Below are positions 6,929 through 15,577 of a stretch of 57,500 nt of DNA, piece after piece. The stretch comes from Methylobacterium sp. 17Sr1-1. GTDB lineage: Bacteria > Pseudomonadota > Alphaproteobacteria > Rhizobiales > Beijerinckiaceae. The first letter of the stretch is position 1; each line of letters opens with the position of its first letter. The position numbers were made by a program, and so were the translations under genes. The stretch covers positions 4,032,501-4,090,000 of the forward strand of contig NZ_CP029552.1 in NCBI RefSeq assembly GCF_003173775.1, given 5' to 3'. Under the pieces are notes generated by a model. That model was not told the DNA's origin. It made no database searches and was given only the letters and a program-made list of their open reading frames with translations.

Positions 6929-9631
6929 ATGATCGACGCGACACACGCCGCGGAGCGGCGCCGGATGCGCCTGCGACACGCCGCCCTCCTCTCCGCCACG
7001 GTGCTGGCGACCGGTCTTCTCGCCCCGGCGCAGGCCGCGCAGTTCGGGATCGTGGTCAACCAGGTCGCCGACCCGTTGATGTCGGGCCTGCCGCTGCCCG
7101 ACACCGCGCCGACGGCCGGCCTCTTCTCGGGCGTGAAGGACTGGCCGATGAACGCCATCTCCCTCGCGATGATGCCGAGCGGCCGGATCGTGTCCTACGG
7201 CACCGCCGCCGGCAATCCCGGCGTCCAGGACGGCCGGACCTTCACGTTCTGGGATCCGTCGCAGGGTCTCGGCCAGGGCACCACGACCTATGCCGGCGTC
7301 GGCGGCGTCAACAGCTTCTGCAGCGCGCAGGCCCTGCGCACCGACGGAACGCTGATGACCTCCGGCGGCATCTTCGACAACGGCAACGACAAGGGCAGCC
7401 TCGTCGTCAAGAGCATCCCGAACGGCCAGAACGGCGCCTTCGCGGTCACGGCCCGGCTCGCCAACGATCGCTACTACTCCACCATGCTGACGCTGCCCAA
7501 CGGCCAGCAGCTCATCATGGGCGGCTCCTACCCCTACCAGGGCGGCTGGGCCGATCCTCAGGGCAGCATCGACAAGGGCCTGATGACCGGGATGACCCCG
7601 GAGATCTACGACGGCACCCAGTGGAAGAGCCTGTTCGGCGCCAAGAGCCGCGACGCGTTCGGCCCCGAGAACAGCCGATGGTGGTATCCCCGCGCCTGGG
7701 TCGCCCCGAACGGCAAGGTGTTCGGGATCAGCGCCGAGAAGATGTGGTTCCTCGACCCGTCGGGGAACGGTGCGGTCACGGCGATGAACTTCAAGGAGCC
7801 GCAGCGCAACGCCTCCTCGGCGACCGACGCGCCGAATGTCGGCCCGGTCTCGACCGCGGCGATGTACGAGACCGGCAAGATCCTCCAGGTCGGCGGCAAC
7901 AGCTACGACAACGGCAACGGCTTCCTGTCGAGCAGCCGCGCCTCGATCATCGACATCAACACCGGCAACCCGGTCGTGACCGACACCAACCCGATGAGCG
8001 TCGGGCGCGCCTGGGCCAACGCCACGGTCCTGCCCACGGGCCAGGTCGCGGTGACCGGCGGCAGCAAGTTCAACGACCGGGCCGGTGACGACACCGTGCT
8101 GCAATCGGAGATCTGGGACCCGAAGACCGGCCGCTGGTCGGTCGGCGCCTCGGGCGGTGTCTATCGCGGCTACCACTCGACCGCGATCCTGATGCAGAAC
8201 GGCGCGCTCCTCATCGCCGGCGGCGGCGCGCCGGGCCCGGTGAACAACCAGAACGCCGAGGTGTTCTACCCGCCCTACCTGTTCACCAGCGCGAACGGGA
8301 AGGTGGCGCTCGCCCCGCGGCCGCAGATCGTCAGCCTGAACACGGTGCAATTGCAGCACGGCGGCTCGCTGCAATTCGAGCTCACGTCCCAGAACGGCCT
8401 GTCGCAGGTGGTGCTGGTCGGCCTGAGCGCGGTGACCCACAGCTTCAACTCGGGGCAGCGCCGCATCGTCGCGGGCTTCAGCCAGAACGGCACCGCCGTG
8501 ACGATGCAGGCGCCGGGCTCGGCCAACGTCGCGCCCCCCGGCTACTACCAGCTGGTCGCGATCGACCAGAAGGGCGTGCCCTCGCCCGGCGTGATCATCG
8601 CGCTCGGCGCCGGCGTCGCGGCGCCGAGCCAGGTCTCGGCACCGGCGGCGACCGCCGGTACCGCTGGCGGCCAGACCGGCGGCGGCACCGGCGGGACTGC
8701 CGGCAGCGGCGGCACAGGCGGCGGGACCGGCACCGGCGGCACCGGCGGCACCGGAACGAGCGTCGCCACCGGCGCGGCGGTGAGCCTGCAGGCCAGCAAC
8801 TACACCACGAGCTACCTCACCAATGTCGGCGGCACCGCCCGCCTCGTCGTGCCGGCCAATGCGAGCGACCGCCAGCAGGCGACCTTCCGGCTGGTGCCGG
8901 GCCTCGCCGGCCAGGGCGTCTCGTTCCAGGCCAGTGGCAACGCGAGCCAGTACCTGCGCCACCAGAACTTCCAGATCTTCCAGCAGGCCAACGACGGCGG
9001 CGACGTCTTCAAGAAGGGCTCGACCTTCCTCCCGCGCGCCGGCCTCGCCGGCACCTGCGGCTGCAACACCGGGACCTGCACGTCCTACGAGTCGGTCGAC
9101 TGGCCCGGCTACTACCTGCGCCACCAGAACTTCGCCTTCTACATCGCGAAGTTCGACGGCGGTCCGAGCTTCAACCAGGACGCCTCGTTCTGCCCGGCCC
9201 CGGGCCTGACCCCCACGGGCTGGGTCCTCAAGGCGGCGCATTCGGGCCTGTGCCTGTCGATCGCGGGCGGCGACACCAGCGACGGCGGCGCGGTCACGCA
9301 GCAGGCCTGCAACGGCTCGGCCGAGCAGACCTGGACCGGGACGGCCGGCAACGGCGGCATCGCCTACGTCAACAAGGCGTCCGGCAAGTGCCTCGACGTG
9401 AACCTGTCGAAGCCGCCGGCGGCATCCGGCACGCCGATCAACCAGTGGACCTGCAACGGCGGGACGAACCAGGCCTGGACGTCGCGGGGCCAGACCGGCG
9501 GCAACGCCCTCGTCTCGGTCAACAACACGAATCTCTGCCTCGACGTCCTGAACGTCTCGACCCAGGCCGGCGCGGCGACGGCGGTCTGGACCTGCAACGG
9601 CGGCGCGAACCAGACCTTCTCGTCGCAGTAA
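6929..9631 (+). CDS. Secreted AA5 copper-radical oxidase (galactose/glyoxal oxidase-like) with AbfB and ricin-B modules
   Basis: This protein of about 900 residues starts with a signal peptide (AALLSATVLATGLLAPAQA, residues 18-36). A kelch-type beta-propeller plus galactose-oxidase C-terminal domain (about 40-570) keeps the AA5 copper site: C131 in NSFCSAQ and Y182 in DRYYSTM (the Cys-Tyr cofactor pair), Y415-H416 in YRGYHST, and H504 in VTHSFN. A Gly/Thr-rich linker (about 571-611) leads to an AbfB-like beta-trefoil (CBM42, with two YLRHQNF repeats, about 612-750) and a ricin-B/CBM13 domain (about 760-900, QxW-type repeats). AA5 enzymes oxidise alcohols or aldehydes with O2, releasing H2O2; the modules suggest binding to plant arabinoxylan or similar glycans. 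An in-frame ATG at 6965 is an alternative start. No maturation partner is adjacent. Confidence 0.88.
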   Translation: MIDATHAAERRRMRLRHAALLSATVLATGLLAPAQAAQFGIVVNQVADPLMSGLPLPDTAPTAGLFSGVKDWPMNAISLAMMPSGRIVSYGTAAGNPGVQDGRTFTFWDPSQGLGQGTTTYAGVGGVNSFCSAQALRTDGTLMTSGGIFDNGNDKGSLVVKSIPNGQNGAFAVTARLANDRYYSTMLTLPNGQQLIMGGSYPYQGGWADPQGSIDKGLMTGMTPEIYDGTQWKSLFGAKSRDAFGPENSRWWYPRAWVAPNGKVFGISAEKMWFLDPSGNGAVTAMNFKEPQRNASSATDAPNVGPVSTAAMYETGKILQVGGNSYDNGNGFLSSSRASIIDINTGNPVVTDTNPMSVGRAWANATVLPTGQVAVTGGSKFNDRAGDDTVLQSEIWDPKTGRWSVGASGGVYRGYHSTAILMQNGALLIAGGGAPGPVNNQNAEVFYPPYLFTSANGKVALAPRPQIVSLNTVQLQHGGSLQFELTSQNGLSQVVLVGLSAVTHSFNSGQRRIVAGFSQNGTAVTMQAPGSANVAPPGYYQLVAIDQKGVPSPGVIIALGAGVAAPSQVSAPAATAGTAGGQTGGGTGGTAGSGGTGGGTGTGGTGGTGTSVATGAAVSLQASNYTTSYLTNVGGTARLVVPANASDRQQATFRLVPGLAGQGVSFQASGNASQYLRHQNFQIFQQANDGGDVFKKGSTFLPRAGLAGTCGCNTGTCTSYESVDWPGYYLRHQNFAFYIAKFDGGPSFNQDASFCPAPGLTPTGWVLKAAHSGLCLSIAGGDTSDGGAVTQQACNGSAEQTWTGTAGNGGIAYVNKASGKCLDVNLSKPPAASGTPINQWTCNGGTNQAWTSRGQTGGNALVSVNNTNLCLDVLNVSTQAGAATAVWTCNGGANQTFSSQ

Positions 9632-9645
9632 CCCGGCGATCCTCC

Positions 9646-9679
9646 GCGGCGCCGGGCCCGGGCGACGGCCCGGCGCCGC
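9646..9679 (+). terminator. GC-rich hairpin after the AA5 oxidase gene
   Basis: A perfect 13-bp stem (GCGGCGCCGGGCC paired with its complement at 9667-9679) with an 8-nt loop begins 14 bp after the stop codon. No strong T-run follows (ACAAACATCATCTT), so it may act as a rho-assisted or processing hairpin. Confidence 0.6.
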
Positions 9680-9701
9680 GACAAACATCATCTTAAGCAT
9701 G

Positions 9702-9730
9702 CGGGGAGGAGGGTTCGACCGCCCTCCCCG
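9702..9730 (-). terminator. Hairpin in the convergent region, 3' side of panE
   Basis: CGGGGAGG (9702-9709) pairs with CCTCCCCG (9723-9730). It lies 19 bp beyond the leftward panE stop, between two convergent genes, and could terminate panE transcription. There is no clear T-tract. Confidence 0.4.
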
Positions 9731-9749
9731 ATCGTCGTCACAGCCGGGC

Positions 9750-10688
9750 TCAGCCCTGCTCCCGCGTCCGCCGGGTCTCGTAGGCCTTGAGGTGGGTGTA
9801 GGCGACGGCGAGATGCGGCCACGCCCCGCCCGGATCCGCCGCCCGGCCCCGGGCCAGGAGGTCGCCGACGATGTGGTCGGCCTCGATCCGGGCGCCCCGC
9901 TCGATGTCGCGCAGCATCGAGGCGGTGAAGCGCGAGCCCTCCGCCGTCAGGGTGCCGCGGCTGGTCTCCAAAAACTTGTCCCGCGGCGCGTGGCCGGCCC
10001 CGGCCGCGATGCCGCGGCACTCGTCGAGCAGTCCGAGCATCACATCGCGCCCGCCGGGGGCGGCCACGATGTCGCCGACGGGCGCGCGCATCAGGCAGGT
10101 GCCGCAGGCGAGCGTCGCGAGGAAGACCCACTTCTCCCACATCTCGAGCAGGATCTTCTCGCTCAGGCGCGCCGCGAAGCCCGCGCCCTCCATCACCCCG
10201 GCGACGCGCGCGATCCGCTCCGAGCGCGTCCCGTCGCGCTCGCCGAAGGTGAGCGCGTGCAGGTCGCTCATCTGCACGATCTCGCCCTCGGGCGAGAGCG
10301 TCGCCGCGATGGCGCAGGAGCCGCCGAGCACCCGCTCCGCCCCGAAGCGCGCGTCGAGGGCGTCGAGATGGGCGAGGCCGTTGAGGATCGGCAGCACCAT
10401 CGTCTCCGGCCCGACCGCCGGGGCGACGTCGTCGAGGGCGCTGCCTAAGTCGTAGGCCTTGCAGCTCAGGAGCACGAGGTCGAAGGGCTCGCGAATCGCG
10501 CCCGCCGTCACGGTGGCGGGCCGCGGGATGCGAAAATCCCCGAGCGGGCTCTTCACCGAGAGGCCGCCCTCGCCGAGCCGCGCCGCCCGGGCCGGCCGGA
10601 CCAGGAAGGTCACGTCGCGCCCGGCTTGCGCGAGCCGCGCTCCGAAATACCCGCCGGTCGCGCCGGCTCCCACCACCAGCACCCGCAT
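9750..10688 (-). CDS. panE: 2-dehydropantoate 2-reductase family (PanE/ApbA)
   Basis: This 312-residue cytoplasmic enzyme begins with an NADP-binding Rossmann motif, VLVVGAGATGGYFGARLAQAG, at residues 3-23. The central segment LSCKAYDLGSAL contains the lysine region of the family, and the helical C-terminal domain carries EKWVFLATLACGTCLMRAPVG and SRFTASMLRDIERG, matching the K-x-x-x-N/S-M-x-x-D pattern used for ketopantoate binding. The family reduces ketopantoate to pantoate in coenzyme A synthesis, but many paralogues act on other 2-oxo acids, and no other pan gene lies nearby. The ATG at 10688 starts directly on the Rossmann strand. It is divergent from the ClC gene (100-bp gap). Confidence 0.85.
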   Translation of the reverse strand: MRVLVVGAGATGGYFGARLAQAGRDVTFLVRPARAARLGEGGLSVKSPLGDFRIPRPATVTAGAIREPFDLVLLSCKAYDLGSALDDVAPAVGPETMVLPILNGLAHLDALDARFGAERVLGGSCAIAATLSPEGEIVQMSDLHALTFGERDGTRSERIARVAGVMEGAGFAARLSEKILLEMWEKWVFLATLACGTCLMRAPVGDIVAAPGGRDVMLGLLDECRGIAAGAGHAPRDKFLETSRGTLTAEGSRFTASMLRDIERGARIEADHIVGDLLARGRAADPGGAWPHLAVAYTHLKAYETRRTREQG

Positions 10689-10788
10689 GCCGCGTCCTCC
10701 CGCCCGTCTTCGTGCGGGCCGAGCTTCGCATTCCCGGCGGTTTCGTCCAAGGTGGCCCGTCGAGGTCGAACGACGGGAGTTGTGGCGC

Positions 10789-12111
10789 GTGCGGGGTTTG
10801 CGGGGGCGGCTGTCCGGGTCGCGGGATCTCGCCGGAATCTGGGTCCGGCGCGGGCTGTTCGTGATCGGGGGCATCGCGGTCGGGGGCGCGGCGGTGCTGA
10901 TGGCGTACCTCGCCGACGCGGCGCAGGCCGGGTTCCGGGCCGTGCTCGGGATCTCGCCGCTGATCGCGCTGGTCCTCACGCCCGTCGGCTTCGGGGTCGC
11001 GGCCTTGCTCGCCCGCACGGTCTTCCCGAACTCGCAGGGCAGCGGCATCCCGCAGGTGATCGCCGCCCGCGACATCGAGGACGCCGCCTTGCGCCACCCC
11101 TTGGTCTCGCTGCGGACCGCCGCCGGCAAGATCGTGGTGATGACGCTGGGACTTCTCTGCGGCGCCTCGACCGGGCGCGAGGGGCCGACGGTGCAGGTCG
11201 GCGCCGCCCTGATGGCGGCGGCCGGGCGGCTCGCGCCGGAGCGCCAGCGCGGCCTGCTGCTCGCCGGGGGGGCGGCGGGCGTGGCGGCGGCCTTCAACAC
11301 GCCGCTCGCCGGCATCGTGTTCGGCATCGAGGAGCTCAGCCGCGCCTACGAGGCCAAGACCTCGAGCCTGATCCTCGGGGCGATCATCGCGGCGGGCCTG
11401 ACCTCGCTCGCGCTCGTCGGCAACTACACCTATTTCGGCACCACCGCCGACACCCTCCCGCTGCGGGCCTGGGCCGTGGTGCCGCTCTGCGGCATCCTCG
11501 GCGGCCTCGCCGGCGGGCTGTTCAGCCGCATCGTCATCGCGGTCTCCCGCGGGCTGCCCGGCGCGGCGGGGCGGTTCGTCTCGGGGCGGCCGGTGCTGTT
11601 CGCGGGCCTGTGCGGCCTCGGCGTCGCCCTGTGCGGGCTCGCCACCGACGGCCACGTCTACGGCACCGGCTACGAGCAGGCGAAGGCGCTGCTGCACGGC
11701 ACCGCCGACACCCATGCCTGGTTCGGCCCCCTGAAATTCGTCGCCACGACGCTGTCGTCGATCAGCGGCATCCCGGGCGGGCTCTTCGCCCCCTCGCTAG
11801 CGGTCGGCGCGGGCTTGGGGGCCGAGATCGCCGGCCTGTTCGCGGACGTGCCGGTCGGGGCCGTGGTGCTGGTCGGGATGGTGGCCTACCTGACCGGCGT
11901 CCTGCAGGCGCCGATCACCTCGTTCGTCATCGTGGCCGAGATGACGGAGAACCACGCCCTGGTGATTCCCCTGATGGTCGCGGCGCTCCTCGCCGACGCG
12001 GCCTCGAAGCTGGTCTGCCCGGAGGGGCTCTACCACGCGCTGGCCGAGCCGATGGTCGCGCGCATCACCGGACGCCGGGCCCGGGAGCCGGAGGTGAGCG
12101 GTCCGGCGTGA
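10789..12111 (+). CDS. ClC family chloride channel/proton antiporter
   Basis: This protein of about 440 residues has 10-12 membrane helices and the ClC ion-pathway motifs: GSGIPQV, GREGPTVQ with the gating glutamate E131, and IPGGLFAPSL. The internal proton glutamate of antiporters is present in GIEELS. The position of the pore tyrosine that coordinates chloride in E. coli ClC-ec1 reads His here (MTENHALV), which is frequent in other bacterial ClCs. The GTG at 10789 is chosen because GGGAG lies 10 bp upstream and it keeps a short basic N-terminus; a TTG at 10780 is the alternative. No CBS domains follow. A role in chloride or acid-stress handling is likely. Confidence 0.88.
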   Translation: MRGLRGRLSGSRDLAGIWVRRGLFVIGGIAVGGAAVLMAYLADAAQAGFRAVLGISPLIALVLTPVGFGVAALLARTVFPNSQGSGIPQVIAARDIEDAALRHPLVSLRTAAGKIVVMTLGLLCGASTGREGPTVQVGAALMAAAGRLAPERQRGLLLAGGAAGVAAAFNTPLAGIVFGIEELSRAYEAKTSSLILGAIIAAGLTSLALVGNYTYFGTTADTLPLRAWAVVPLCGILGGLAGGLFSRIVIAVSRGLPGAAGRFVSGRPVLFAGLCGLGVALCGLATDGHVYGTGYEQAKALLHGTADTHAWFGPLKFVATTLSSISGIPGGLFAPSLAVGAGLGAEIAGLFADVPVGAVVLVGMVAYLTGVLQAPITSFVIVAEMTENHALVIPLMVAALLADAASKLVCPEGLYHALAEPMVARITGRRAREPEVSGPA

Positions 12112-12177
12112 GGGAGGTGGCGGAGCAGGACTTCGACCGGGGAACGTAGCCCTTCCGGCCCGCCTCACAGGGTCTTT

Positions 12178-12304
12178 CCGGGGCCGCGAAAGCGGAGCCC
12201 GGAATCCAGAGACACAAGATCGTTTGGAAAAGATCCGACCGCGTCCCGCCCTGTACTGCACCGCTCGGCGCTCCTGGATCCCGGGTTCCGCTGTCGCGGC
12301 CCCG
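12178..12304. repeat. Imperfect inverted repeat element with 31-bp arms
   Basis: Arms 12178-12208 (starts CCGGGGCCGCGAAAGCGGAG) and 12274-12304 (ends GCGGCCCCGG) are reverse complements with three mismatches, separated by 65 bp. It sits downstream of the ClC gene where a terminator would be expected and could act as one, but its size and words differ from simple terminators and suggest a dispersed intergenic repeat. The surrounding interval 12112-12389 has no credible gene. Confidence 0.6.
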
Positions 12305-12389
12305 GGATGACGCGGCGGGTGTGAACGGCGTCGGTCCGGTCGAAAATCAAGGCCAGGTTATCAGCCCGATCCCTCCCGGATCACCCGCC

Positions 12390-12533
12390 TCAGAACGGCA
12401 GGATCCCGAACTCGGCGACGCGGCGGTTATGCTCGGCCCAGAGACGCATCATCTTGGCGAACAGGCCCGGCTTCGCGGAAGCCCGGGCGGAGGCGACGGA
12501 ACGGGTCGCGGCGATCGACGGCGAGGAGGCCAT
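12390..12533 (-). CDS. Small hypothetical protein, 47 residues
   Basis: Read leftward from ATG at 12533, the frame encodes a 47-residue peptide with an Ala/Ser-rich first half and a C-terminal helix-like segment KMMRLWAEHNRRVAEFGILP. A GGAG ribosome-binding sequence lies 7 bp before the start. Codon use has the usual GC-rich third position. I do not recognise the family. It is transcribed in the same direction as the polysaccharide gene that ends at 12741, but lies 207 bp beyond it. It is short, so it could be a chance frame; the ribosome site and amphipathic C-terminus are the main support. Confidence 0.4.
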   Translation of the reverse strand: MASSPSIAATRSVASARASAKPGLFAKMMRLWAEHNRRVAEFGILPF

Positions 12534-12677
12534 GGGTTCGGCTCCGAGTTGAGAGGTGGGGTGGAACTCTGTGGTTCCTGTCCCCGACCATGCCGCCGAT
12601 GCTGCGTCGCAGCAATCGATCATCTCGCAGCTGCGATATGCAGCAATCGCATGCAACTGGCGTCATCATGCCGAATT

Positions 12678-12714
12678 GCCCGCCAATCATGCATGATATG
12701 CCTGACTGGCGGGC
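12678..12714. promoter_or_regulatory. Nested palindromes in the upstream region of the 47-residue gene
   Basis: GCCCGCCA (12678-12685) pairs with TGGCGGGC (12707-12714); inside lies the self-complementary ATCATGCATGAT (12686-12697). It is 27 bp past the polysaccharide gene's stop, so the outer stem may be that gene's terminator. The ATGC-rich interval around 12640-12700 (several GCAT/ATGC words) could be a regulator site for the small gene. The interval 12534-12740 shows nothing else. Confidence 0.4.
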
Positions 12715-12740
12715 GTTAAGCTTCTCGTGAAGGCTGTATC

Positions 12741-14609
12741 TCAGCCGTCGATGGCGGTCAGGTCGACCTCCGTGGTGATCGTGCCGAGGATCCGGGCGCG
12801 GGCGTGTTCCAGGGCCTCGCAGGCCTCGGTCAGGGTCCGCAAGGGGGTGCGGCCCCACTCGGTCATCAGCACCACGCCGTCGAGGAGCGGGGCCAGCGCC
12901 ACGGTGGCGGCCGAGCGGCCGACCGGCGGCAGGTCGACGATCACCACGTCATAGGCGTCGCAGAGGCTGGTGAGCAACGCCTCCATGGCGGGCGAGCCGA
13001 GCCAGTGGGGCGAGGGCAGCAGCTCATGCGCGAGGGGCAGCACGTCGCACCCGTCGGTGAGGGCCGTGACGTGCGTGCGCCAGCTCTCGGACGCCCGGGT
13101 GCCGAAGCCGCGGAGATCCGCGACGATTCCCTCGCCCGTCCCGGATTCGCGCAGCACCGGGTCGGCGGAATCGGCGTCGATCACCAGGGCGCGCGCCCCC
13201 GCGGCGGTGTAGAGCCGGGCGAGCTCGATCGCCGCGAGCGCCTTGGTGCGCCCGCAGGTGCGCCCCGCCGCGGTGAGGCCGATGGTGCGCAAGGGCACGG
13301 CGTGGTTGGCCGAGGCAAGGGAGAGCCGGGTCCATTGCAGTCCCTCCGCCAGCCCGGCGCAGAGCCGCGCCTCCTCGGTCAGGCCGCGGCGGCGAAGCCC
13401 TGAGCGCCCCGCCGGCCGGGCCGGGATCCAGCCGAGGCAGTCCCGCCCGGTCGCGGCCCGGACCTGGCGCCGGGAGCGGGCGCGCCCGTCGAGGAACAGG
13501 CCCGCGACCCCGACCATCACGAACAGCCCGGCCCCCGCCACCGCCCCGGCCGGCATCGTCAGCCGCAGACCGGGATTGGAGCGGAACAGCGGCCGGGTCG
13601 CCGCGGTGATGACGCGGGAATCGGCCACCGGGGCGCTCTGGCGCTGCACCGCCTCGGCCAGCACCACCAGCAGGCTCTCGTAGACCTTGCGCGAGGTCTC
13701 CGCGGCGGATTCGAGCTCCTCCAGCGTGCCGGGTTCGTCGTCCGCCGGCGCCCGGGGCACGATCTGGCTGCCCGCGCTCGCCACCGGCCCGTCGGCATCG
13801 TCGCGCCGGCCGCGCCGGATGCGGTAATTGTGGGTGGCGCGGAATTCCTGCACGGCGCGGATCGCCGTGTTCATCTGACTCCGGAAGCGGTCGACCCGCT
13901 CGTTGAGCCAGTCGGTGGCGAATCGCGAGGCCTCGATGCGGGCCTCCATCTTCTCGCGCAGGAACTGCTCGACCACGGCGTTGACGATGTCGGCCGCCTT
14001 CTGCGGGTCGCGGGCCGAGAAGGTGATGTCGAGGGCGTAGGCGAGACCGGCGCGGCGCACGTCGAGCCGGGCCGCGAAGGTATCGAGCAGGCGCCGTTCG
14101 GCCTCGAGGCCGCTGTCGGCCTCCGCCTCGGCGCGCCCGGTCGCGCCCTTGAAGGCCGCGCGGGCATTCTCGAACAGGGCGACCGCGCGGCCTTGCGCCG
14201 CCGCGGCCCAGGCCGGGAGCCGGAGGCTCGCGCCGGCGAATTCCGGATCGCCCCGCAGGCCGAGCTTGTCGATCACCATCCTGGCGACCTTCTCGGAGCG
14301 CAGGATCGCCACCTGGTTGGCGATCTGGCCGGTGTCGATGGCGAAGCGCGCCTCGCCGCCGGGCTCGGCGAAGAGCGGCGGCATCTTCGAGTCGATCACC
14401 AGCTGCGCCCGGGCGGTGTAGACCGGGGTCGAGGCCAGCGCGTAGAGGGCGCCGAGCGCCGCCCCCGCGAGGGCACAGGCGAGGATGCGGGCGCGGCGGC
14501 GGCGAAGGAACGCGAGGATGTCGCGAACCTCGAGGCTGCGCGTCTCCGGCGGGTCGTTCCGAAGGCGGGGGGCGAGGGACGGGTCGGTCCAGATCGGGTT
14601 GTTCAGCAA
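12741..14609 (-). CDS. Exopolysaccharide chain-length/BY-kinase-like protein (Wzz domain) with degenerate P-loop
   Basis: About 622 residues from a TTG at 14609 (AGAGAG just upstream); an ATG at 14753 would add 48 residues of low-complexity sequence. Residues about 17-120 form a Wzz chain-length domain with a first membrane helix (ILACALAGAALGALYALAS); a periplasmic coiled-coil stretch with LRRRL-like heptads follows, then a second helix (AGAVAGAGLFVMVGVAGLFL). The cytoplasmic part resembles tyrosine autokinases (GumC/ExoP type): Walker A-prime ALVIDADSADP and Walker B YDVVIVDLPP are present, but the P-loop reads TAAGRTCGRTKAL, with Arg where the nucleotide-binding Lys belongs, and there is no C-terminal tyrosine cluster. 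Probably a polymerisation/export co-factor without kinase activity. Confidence 0.82.
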   Translation of the reverse strand: MLNNPIWTDPSLAPRLRNDPPETRSLEVRDILAFLRRRRARILACALAGAALGALYALASTPVYTARAQLVIDSKMPPLFAEPGGEARFAIDTGQIANQVAILRSEKVARMVIDKLGLRGDPEFAGASLRLPAWAAAAQGRAVALFENARAAFKGATGRAEAEADSGLEAERRLLDTFAARLDVRRAGLAYALDITFSARDPQKAADIVNAVVEQFLREKMEARIEASRFATDWLNERVDRFRSQMNTAIRAVQEFRATHNYRIRRGRRDDADGPVASAGSQIVPRAPADDEPGTLEELESAAETSRKVYESLLVVLAEAVQRQSAPVADSRVITAATRPLFRSNPGLRLTMPAGAVAGAGLFVMVGVAGLFLDGRARSRRQVRAATGRDCLGWIPARPAGRSGLRRRGLTEEARLCAGLAEGLQWTRLSLASANHAVPLRTIGLTAAGRTCGRTKALAAIELARLYTAAGARALVIDADSADPVLRESGTGEGIVADLRGFGTRASESWRTHVTALTDGCDVLPLAHELLPSPHWLGSPAMEALLTSLCDAYDVVIVDLPPVGRSAATVALAPLLDGVVLMTEWGRTPLRTLTEACEALEHARARILGTITTEVDLTAIDG

Positions 14610-15083
14610 GATCGCGCTCTCTTCGGCTCGACCGCGGCGGGGGATCCGGGATCGGCGGCTCCCCCGCGGGCGCTGGTGGCCGCCGCGGACAACACCCGGG
14701 GTCTCTCGATCCCGAGGCGCCGCCCGTGACCCTCCGAGGTGTACGTCCGGCATGGCCGGCGCCGGAACGCCGCGGAACGGCGTAGGCGCGGCCCGGAGGC
14801 GCCCGGGCGGCGGAGGCGGGGATCCGCCGATCGCCCGTCTCGTACCCCTTCGGTCCGGCCTCGCCGCCCCCGCCTCCTCCCGAAGGCGGCGGCACTCCTC
14901 CGGAGGGTGGAGGACCGGCCCGCTCCACCCGACCCGGCCGGTCGAGGCGGCCCGGGCCCGCCGCCCCCAAAGCCGGTGCTGCCGGGCGGCGCGGCCGCGG
15001 CCTAGGCTTCCTCTCGATCCTCTTCGAGGCCGAGCCCGAGCGCTCGGCGAGGCCCGCGAACCGATAGACAGGAGCCCGCCCGC
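14610..15083. other. Divergent intergenic region without a recognisable gene
   Basis: These 474 bp separate the leftward Wzz-type gene from the rightward acyltransferase gene. The sequence is extremely GC-rich with CGG/CCG runs, so every frame stays open by composition, but translated frames are Arg/Pro/Gly repeats with no domain. If the Wzz-type protein starts at the ATG at 14753, the first 144 bp are coding. It presumably holds both promoters; I cannot identify them. Confidence 0.5.
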
Positions 15084-15557
15084 ATGCCGATCACCGACGT
15101 ATCCCTCGAGGAGGGCGCCAGCATCACCCATCCGGACCTCGTCGATCTCGCCGGCTGCCGCATCGGCGCCGGCGCCCGGATCGGACCGTTCGTGCAGATC
15201 CGGTCGGGCAGCCGCATCGGCGCGCGCTGCAAGGTCTCCTCGCACAGCGTGCTCGGCCCCGCGGTCGAGCTCGGCGAGGGCGTGTTCGTCGGGCACGGGG
15301 TGGTGATCGGCGACGGTGGCGATCAGCCGACCCGGATCGGCCCCGGCGCATCGCTGGGATCGCGCGCCACGGTCCTGCCCGGCGTCGCGATCGGCCGGGG
15401 CGCGATGATCGGCGCCGGCGCCGTCGTCGGCGGCGACGTGCCGGATTTCGCCCTGGTGATCGGCGTGCCCGGCCGGGTCGTGGGCGACGCCCGCGACCGG
15501 CGCGGGCTCGAACCGCACGACCCGGCCGGGCGCCTCGACGAGGTCTCGGCCGGCTAA
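15084..15557 (+). CDS. Left-handed beta-helix (hexapeptide repeat) acyltransferase
   Basis: This 157-residue protein consists almost wholly of hexapeptide repeats of the [LIV]-G-x-x-x-x type: CRIGAGARIGPFVQI, SRIGARCKVSSHSV, GVFVGHGVVIGD, TRIGPGASLGSRATVLPGVAIG, AMIGAGAVVGGDV. It ends with the VIGVPGRVVGDA motif typical of UDP-sugar N- or O-acetyltransferases (WbpD/NeuD/DapH-like). Such trimeric enzymes use acetyl-CoA; the His in SSHSV is a candidate catalytic residue. Its position beside a Wzz-type gene suggests modification of a polysaccharide precursor. Ribosome site ACAGGAGCC lies 10 bp before the ATG. Confidence 0.82.
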   Translation: MPITDVSLEEGASITHPDLVDLAGCRIGAGARIGPFVQIRSGSRIGARCKVSSHSVLGPAVELGEGVFVGHGVVIGDGGDQPTRIGPGASLGSRATVLPGVAIGRGAMIGAGAVVGGDVPDFALVIGVPGRVVGDARDRRGLEPHDPAGRLDEVSAG

Positions 15558-15577
15558 GAAGAGACGTCGGGACAGCA

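Noticed and set aside
14610..15083. Extension of the Wzz-type protein or separate genes in this GC-rich gap
   Set aside because: Open frames arise from extreme GC content; translations are Pro/Gly/Arg repeats without domain signals.
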